Shown one piece after another: positions 56,796 to 64,000 of a DNA stretch of 64,000 bases. The notes under the pieces were generated by a model. That model saw only the letters and a list, made by a program, of their open reading frames with translations, was not told where the DNA came from and did no database searches. Origin of the DNA: Sordariomycetes sp. S80-01Y (taxonomy: Eukaryota; Ascomycota; Sordariomycetes); the NCBI GenBank assembly GCA_037042185.1, contig JAXQJY010000022.1, positions 868,001 to 932,000 of the forward strand, in the 5' to 3' direction. Numbering within the stretch: position 1 is the stretch's first letter; each line of letters opens with the position of its first letter. The position numbers were made by a program, and so were the translations under genes.

Positions 56796-57132
56796 CTAGC
56801 GAGGCATTCCGCTGCCTTTCTTGCTACCCTTGGTCATCAGCTCGGCCAGCCCCAGGTCCTTCCACGCGGGCTCCCTGCTCCTCTGCGTGGCGCGCTGGAT
56901 GCCGAAGGCGGCGTGCTGGTCGGGTACGACGTCGTCCTCGTCCTCGGGGTTGATGGGCTGGTGCTGGGCGGGTACGTAGATGTCGTCGTCGGGCAGCTTG
57001 TCGCGGCAGAAGTCCTCGAAGAGGTCGGCGTGGTGGGCGGCGCGCAGGTGGATCTGCGTGAAGTGGGAGTCCTTGTTCTGCAGGGTAAGCTTTAGCGGGG
57101 CGTGGGAGCTGTTGCGCGTCGGTGCTCACCAT
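56796..57132 (-). CDS. small conserved-looking protein of unknown function, 94 aa, intron after the start codon
   Basis: Exon 1 is just the ATG (57132-57130, in a CACCATG context); a 52-nt intron with GTGAGC donor and CTGCAG acceptor leads to exon 2 (57077-56796). The product begins MNKDSHFTQIHLRAAHHADL and goes on with FEDFCRDKLPDDDIYVPAQH, an acidic EDEDDVVPD stretch and AWKDLGLAELMTKGSKKGSG before the end. There is no signal peptide or membrane segment. I do not recognise the family. Codon use (strong G/C at third positions), the clean intron and the internal composition argue that it is real. Long frames on the other phases here are shadows. An alternative reading keeps the ATG and runs on through the intron, giving an Arg/Pro-rich product that looks spurious. 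Confidence 0.65.
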
Positions 57133-57618
57133 GGTGGACTTGGGGTTGGGAAGGATAGGTTTGTCGTGGTGGAGGTTGGCTTGTCGGGCGGTTTGTTTGT
57201 TTGAGGGCCTCGAGGGGTGGTTCAGTGGCAGCAACGAGGCTAGAGGGGCATCGGAGTGACGCGACCTGGCTTACCCTGCACGCGTCATAATAAAGGACAG
57301 CTGGAGACCAACGGCCGGCGCAACTGAACAAGTCACACCAGTAATTCGAATGGGAATGAGTCTGAGGATTGTCTTGAACTACCGTGAGAAAATTGCATCC
57401 CTTGCCACGTCGGTTCTACTGTCATTGGCTGTGCAATCCCTACGGCAAGCCACCATCCAGCACTATCAGCAAATATCTTGTACTACATCGATTTCACATA
57501 AGCTTTCATATAGCGTGAGCTTCCTGCTTCACCAACACATCACTCTTCAAAAGCCCAAGTTTAGTCTCGAGGATGCGTCAATTCATGTATTCAGTTTTTG
57601 TCTATTCCTGCTGCGCGC
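57133..57618. other. intergenic region between two minus-strand genes
   Basis: 486 bases; promoter of the 94-residue gene and 3' end of the mannitol dehydrogenase gene. The part at about 57340-57600 is AT-richer, as in many fungal 3' regions. Nothing else seen. Confidence 0.45.
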
Positions 57619-60868
<3,250 letters not shown>

Positions 60869-61789
60869 TTAAGGGAACTCGGAGCGGTAACGGAGGACGG
60901 CGTCCAGCATTTCGTTGCCGGAGCCCCAGCCGGACCAAGCAACGCCGTTACCACCGTCAAAAGTGACCGCGAGGGTTCCCCAGATCATGTGACCGTCAGC
61001 GGTGCTCTCCCAGTGAGGGCCACCAGACTGGCCACCCATGCAGTCCGTGTCGGTGTAGAAGGGGCCGGTGGAATCGCAGTCCCAAGGGCGGAAGGACTGG
61101 ACCGTGTTTCCGGGAGTGCGGTACGGCCTGTTGCCGCCGTCGAGATCTCCGGGGTAGCCAACGTGGTCGAAGATGGGCTGGTCCTGCAGCGCAGGGTCGG
61201 GGAGCTTGACTCCAAAGTAGCCGAGCTGGTCGCCCAGACGGTTGTCGAGGATGAGAATAGCCCAGTCACCCTTGAAGCCGCAAGCGGTTCCCCACTCGTA
61301 GCCGCTGGCAAAGGCGTTCGTGACGGCACCGCGGCCGAAGGGCTCGCCGTTGTCGAACCCAGGGGCGAAGTATCCAGCCACTCCCTCAACAAGGCAGTGC
61401 TTGGCCGTCAGAACGTGGCGGGGTCCTACAAGGGCGCCAGAGCAGAACACTCCGTTGTCCCAGTAGAGCTTACCGACGTTGCTGAAGGGCTGGTTGCGGT
61501 CCGAGTATTGGTAGCGGTCGTCAGCGCCGTTGATGAAGCGCTTCTCGATCTCTCCGGGAGACAGGGAGAGGGCATCAGCCTTGGTGGCAGAGGCGTCGAA
61601 TCCGAAGTCCTTCTCGGACAGGTACTTGATCTCAGGGACGACAGCTTTGCTGGAGGTCGAGACCTGGTCGATGAGGGACTCGTCGAACCCGAGGAGGTTC
61701 TTGAAGGTGACGTCCTGGTCACGGGCACTCAAGGGGGTGGCAGTTGCAAGACCAGCGGCGGCGGCCGCGGCGACGAAGAAGTTGACCAT
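60869..61789 (-). CDS. secreted trypsin-fold serine protease (V8/glutamyl-endopeptidase-like), 306 aa, intronless
   Basis: A hydrophobic, Ala-rich signal peptide (MVNFFVAAAAAAGLATATPL) is followed by a propeptide ending in a dibasic KR at 83-84, a likely Kex2 processing site, after which the mature chain would begin FINGADDR. The S1 triad is visible: His131 in LTAKHCL, Asp175 in GDWAILIL and Ser255 in GGQSGGPHW. The overall layout (short mature chain, DDR start, GYPGDLDGG loop) is closer to the bacterial-type glutamyl endopeptidase group than to classical trypsin; specificity is inferred, not seen. A TATAAG motif lies about 90 bases before the ATG. A 423-codon frame on the opposite strand overlaps the whole gene and is a shadow. 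A role in nutrition or host interaction is plausible for a secreted protease. Confidence 0.88.
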   Translation of the reverse strand: MVNFFVAAAAAAGLATATPLSARDQDVTFKNLLGFDESLIDQVSTSSKAVVPEIKYLSEKDFGFDASATKADALSLSPGEIEKRFINGADDRYQYSDRNQPFSNVGKLYWDNGVFCSGALVGPRHVLTAKHCLVEGVAGYFAPGFDNGEPFGRGAVTNAFASGYEWGTACGFKGDWAILILDNRLGDQLGYFGVKLPDPALQDQPIFDHVGYPGDLDGGNRPYRTPGNTVQSFRPWDCDSTGPFYTDTDCMGGQSGGPHWESTADGHMIWGTLAVTFDGGNGVAWSGWGSGNEMLDAVLRYRSEFP

Positions 61790-63850
61790 TGTGAGAGAAG
61801 GATGTGAGGAGCAGGGCTTTCAGTCGATGGTTTAGCAGAAGAGATGGGGACTGATCCTGGGGAAGAGACAGGTTCTTATATTCATGCTCCGTCCTCTTTG
61901 AGCATCGACTATGGACAGCATCCATCATCTGGTGGATCAAGGTAGGGCTGGTTGCCGGCTTAGGGACGCTGTTAGCTACGAATTGCATTGCAAAGGCTAC
62001 AGTAAGCCTCGCAGTCTGACAGCCAAGCGTCAGGCAAGCCGAAGGATGAAGCCGTCCTGGATTTTGACCCGAAGTGGAAGCAGACACGTTACCTAGCAGC
62101 GTCACATCGAGGCGGGAACCGGTGCCTGAGCCTATATGAAGCGCCCAATCCGCCTGCGCAGAGCTTCCCGGCAGATTTACGGACCCTGCATGCCGATCAA
62201 ATTCGGCAGCTCGTCTGGCACTGCTAAGGCTGCCCAGAACTTGGTTCGGTACTGTGGCGGCCCCCGAGTAACTGACTTGCCTGATCGGGCAATCGTCTGA
62301 CCAGCCCTAGCACCCTTTGCAATCTGCATACAGTCGACGCGCTGTCGCAACGAGGCTAGGCAAGCGCTTAGTTGCAGGATAGGATTTCCGAGGGGTGCAA
62401 AGCGCGTCTCTTGGTGCCGCAGTGTTGCGAGTAGGGCCGAGAAGAGACATGATGGCCGCTACCAAGCGCTCGTGGTTACAGCGCACGTGCGGATACAGGC
62501 GGATCGTCAGCAGCGCACCCTTCCAGGCTGAGTATAAAGAGTGCTGATCAGAGGATTGTCCTACCGGAAGCCAAGGCGAGTGCAACACATTCGATGCCTC
62601 CCCTGGTGTTGGAGGGTCTTGGGCTAACAGTGGGAGGCTTGGAGCTTTGCTCGAGCTGGAAGGTATCGGACTCCCCAGTGGAAACCTCCGAATGTGACTA
62701 TATCGCGCCCAGCTGGAGATGAAGGGTTTCAGCCAAGACTAAATGGGCCTCAGTCATCTATGCCTTGACTGAGGGCTGGAGGTGCGGGCTTTGAAGCAAA
62801 TGAGATCAAGGCGTCGCAGCCTTTGGGCCGTTGGGCTGTGGACAAACTCAAGCAAGATACCTTGAATAGTCCGTGACACCACATAAAGCTGAAGTTACTG
62901 AGCATATCGTCTCCATGGTCATGTTCACAGATCTGCCTTCATCTGTGGAGGGTGGCTTCGGCGATTTTAGGCCTGGGAGGGGATATACGAACTAAGTCAG
63001 CTGCATCCATACGGCGCAGCGGTAAGAAAAATTAGGATTCAGTGAAACCACGAGTCCGAGATGTCCGGAGATGTATCGCATGTCACCTCTCCTTCGTCCC
63101 AATGCACCCCGTGCCATCTTATCCTGGTGGAGGCAAGCCCCTAACCGTTTACAACAACAGGAGCAGGCCCAAAGTGTCTCTGCATGATAATTAGATCTTC
63201 CTCAAGGCGGAGAGGACTTGGAAAGCTGCCGATGGAAATTTCTGAAGTCTCACTAATGTTGTTGTCTCGTGGCCTCGAGTTACAGACAGCGCCTGGGGGC
63301 ATTGGCCATGACTATTGTCATCTGCATCCCTGATCGATGGGACTAGTGCTTGAACTTCTGTTTCTTAAACATCTAAGATCTCCCGTGAGCTGCATCTTCT
63401 AGCTCTGCAACGCCAATGCTGTGTTGTGCCCAGACGCACCATTCGGTGACAGCAGACATTAGCTTGACTGCCCAGCAAGGTCACCTGTCACCGACAATAT
63501 TGGATATGCGGCTTGTTGTGCGTCAATGCTTGCTAACTCAGACTACCTTCAAGCAAATTCTTTATAGTGGCTTGAGAAGCAAGTCAGAGAAAGAAACCCC
63601 GAGGCCTCTTCAATGCATTTCGCTTCCGTTGTTAGAGGAGGCCGACCAGCACGAACCATCGACGCCTTACCCGACGAGTGGGGCCGTGTCGCCCGGGTCC
63701 AATCCGTGTAAGTGCTCTCACTACGATCGACGGTCGTCGTCACACACGGGTATGAATAGAAGGAAAGACAGAAGTATTCTTCCTGTTACTATATGAAAAG
63801 GGTAAAAGTATAATTGTAGCATGTAAAGCTCAAGATGGGCCTGTACGGGC
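61790..63850. other. 2.1-kb intergenic region at the right end
   Basis: Apart from the protease promoter at its left end, I see no coding signal, RNA gene or repeat in this stretch. Open frames reach 126 codons but have no recognisable features. Confidence 0.45.
61875..61880 (-). promoter_or_regulatory. TATA-like element of the protease gene
   Basis: TATAAG on the minus strand, 86-91 bases before the protease ATG. Confidence 0.4.
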
Positions 63851-64000
63851 TCACCAGTCCTCTTCCCAGGGGATGTGCATCTCGTCGAACGAGACCGACG
63901 ACCACTCCATCGTGTCCGTGTTCAACGAAAGGTTGGTGTGCCGGACTTCGCCGCCCTTGACTGCGCCTGCTTCGACTCGACCGTCAGCAAGTGGCCGAGC
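63851..64000 (-). CDS. 3' end of an unidentified minus-strand gene (last 49 residues), cut by window edge
   Basis: The frame is open from the right edge to a TGA at 63853-63851 and ends with SVSFDEMHIPWEEDW. Codon use is G/C-ending as in neighbouring genes, and the short acidic and aromatic C terminus looks like real protein. Too little is present to name a family. It could also be the last exon of a gene whose intron lies outside the window. Confidence 0.45.
   Translation of the reverse strand, partial: ARPLADGRVEAGAVKGGEVRHTNLSLNTDTMEWSSVSFDEMHIPWEEDW

Noticed and set aside
55850-56953. 367-codon plus-strand frame overlapping Trs31
   Set aside because: Arg/Pro/Ala-rich shadow in another phase of a clear TRAPP subunit.

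Overview
This window is nuclear DNA of a filamentous ascomycete (Pezizomycotina, most likely Sordariomycetes). The evidence is short introns of about 45-100 bases with GT...AG ends and CTAAC/CTGAC-type branch sites, roughly 55% GC, and typical fungal families: a Zn(II)2Cys6 regulator, a CDR-type ABC transporter, a Pfa3-type acyltransferase, Trs31, a BCS1 paralogue and an NADP mannitol dehydrogenase. The species cannot be read from the sequence. Exon boundaries below were worked out by eye from splice consensus, reading frame and family resemblance; none is supported by transcript data.

Layout. 1-9139: a truncated M16 metalloprotease (-), a ZW10/Dsl1-type tether (+), a C2H2 zinc-finger protein (+) and a DHHC palmitoyltransferase (+). 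10659-14033: phospholipase C (-). 14034-24900: about 10.9 kb with no gene I can defend. 24901-38002: TFIIIC subunit Tfc1/Sfc1 (-), PP2A B56 subunit (+), a CHERP-like CID/RS protein (-), a tiny four-exon single-membrane-segment protein (-) and a WD-repeat inositol polyphosphate 5-phosphatase (+). 38344-47936: a pleiotropic-drug-resistance (PDR) neighbourhood made of a full-length PDR ABC transporter (-), a divergently transcribed Zn2Cys6 regulator (+) and a Pdr16/17-type Sec14 lipid-transfer protein (+). 49534-53494: a large membrane protein built like the membrane half of epsilon-poly-lysine synthetase, but without an adenylation domain and with a carrier domain that lacks its serine. 53898-61789: BCS1-like AAA ATPase (+), TRAPP subunit Trs31 (+), a 94-residue unknown (-), mannitol dehydrogenase (-) and a secreted trypsin-fold protease (-). 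The right edge cuts the 3' end of another minus-strand gene.

How the genes may work together. Most are housekeeping genes that are simply neighbours. The exception is 38-54 kb. The transporter and regulator share a 1.5-kb promoter region holding one perfect TCCGCGGA (the yeast Pdr1/Pdr3 response element) and two 7-of-8 relatives, and a homologue of a yeast Pdr1 target lies next to them. The adenylation-less synthetase-like protein follows in the same direction. Whether these form one functional unit is inference. No tRNA, rRNA, CRISPR array or recognisable mobile element was found.
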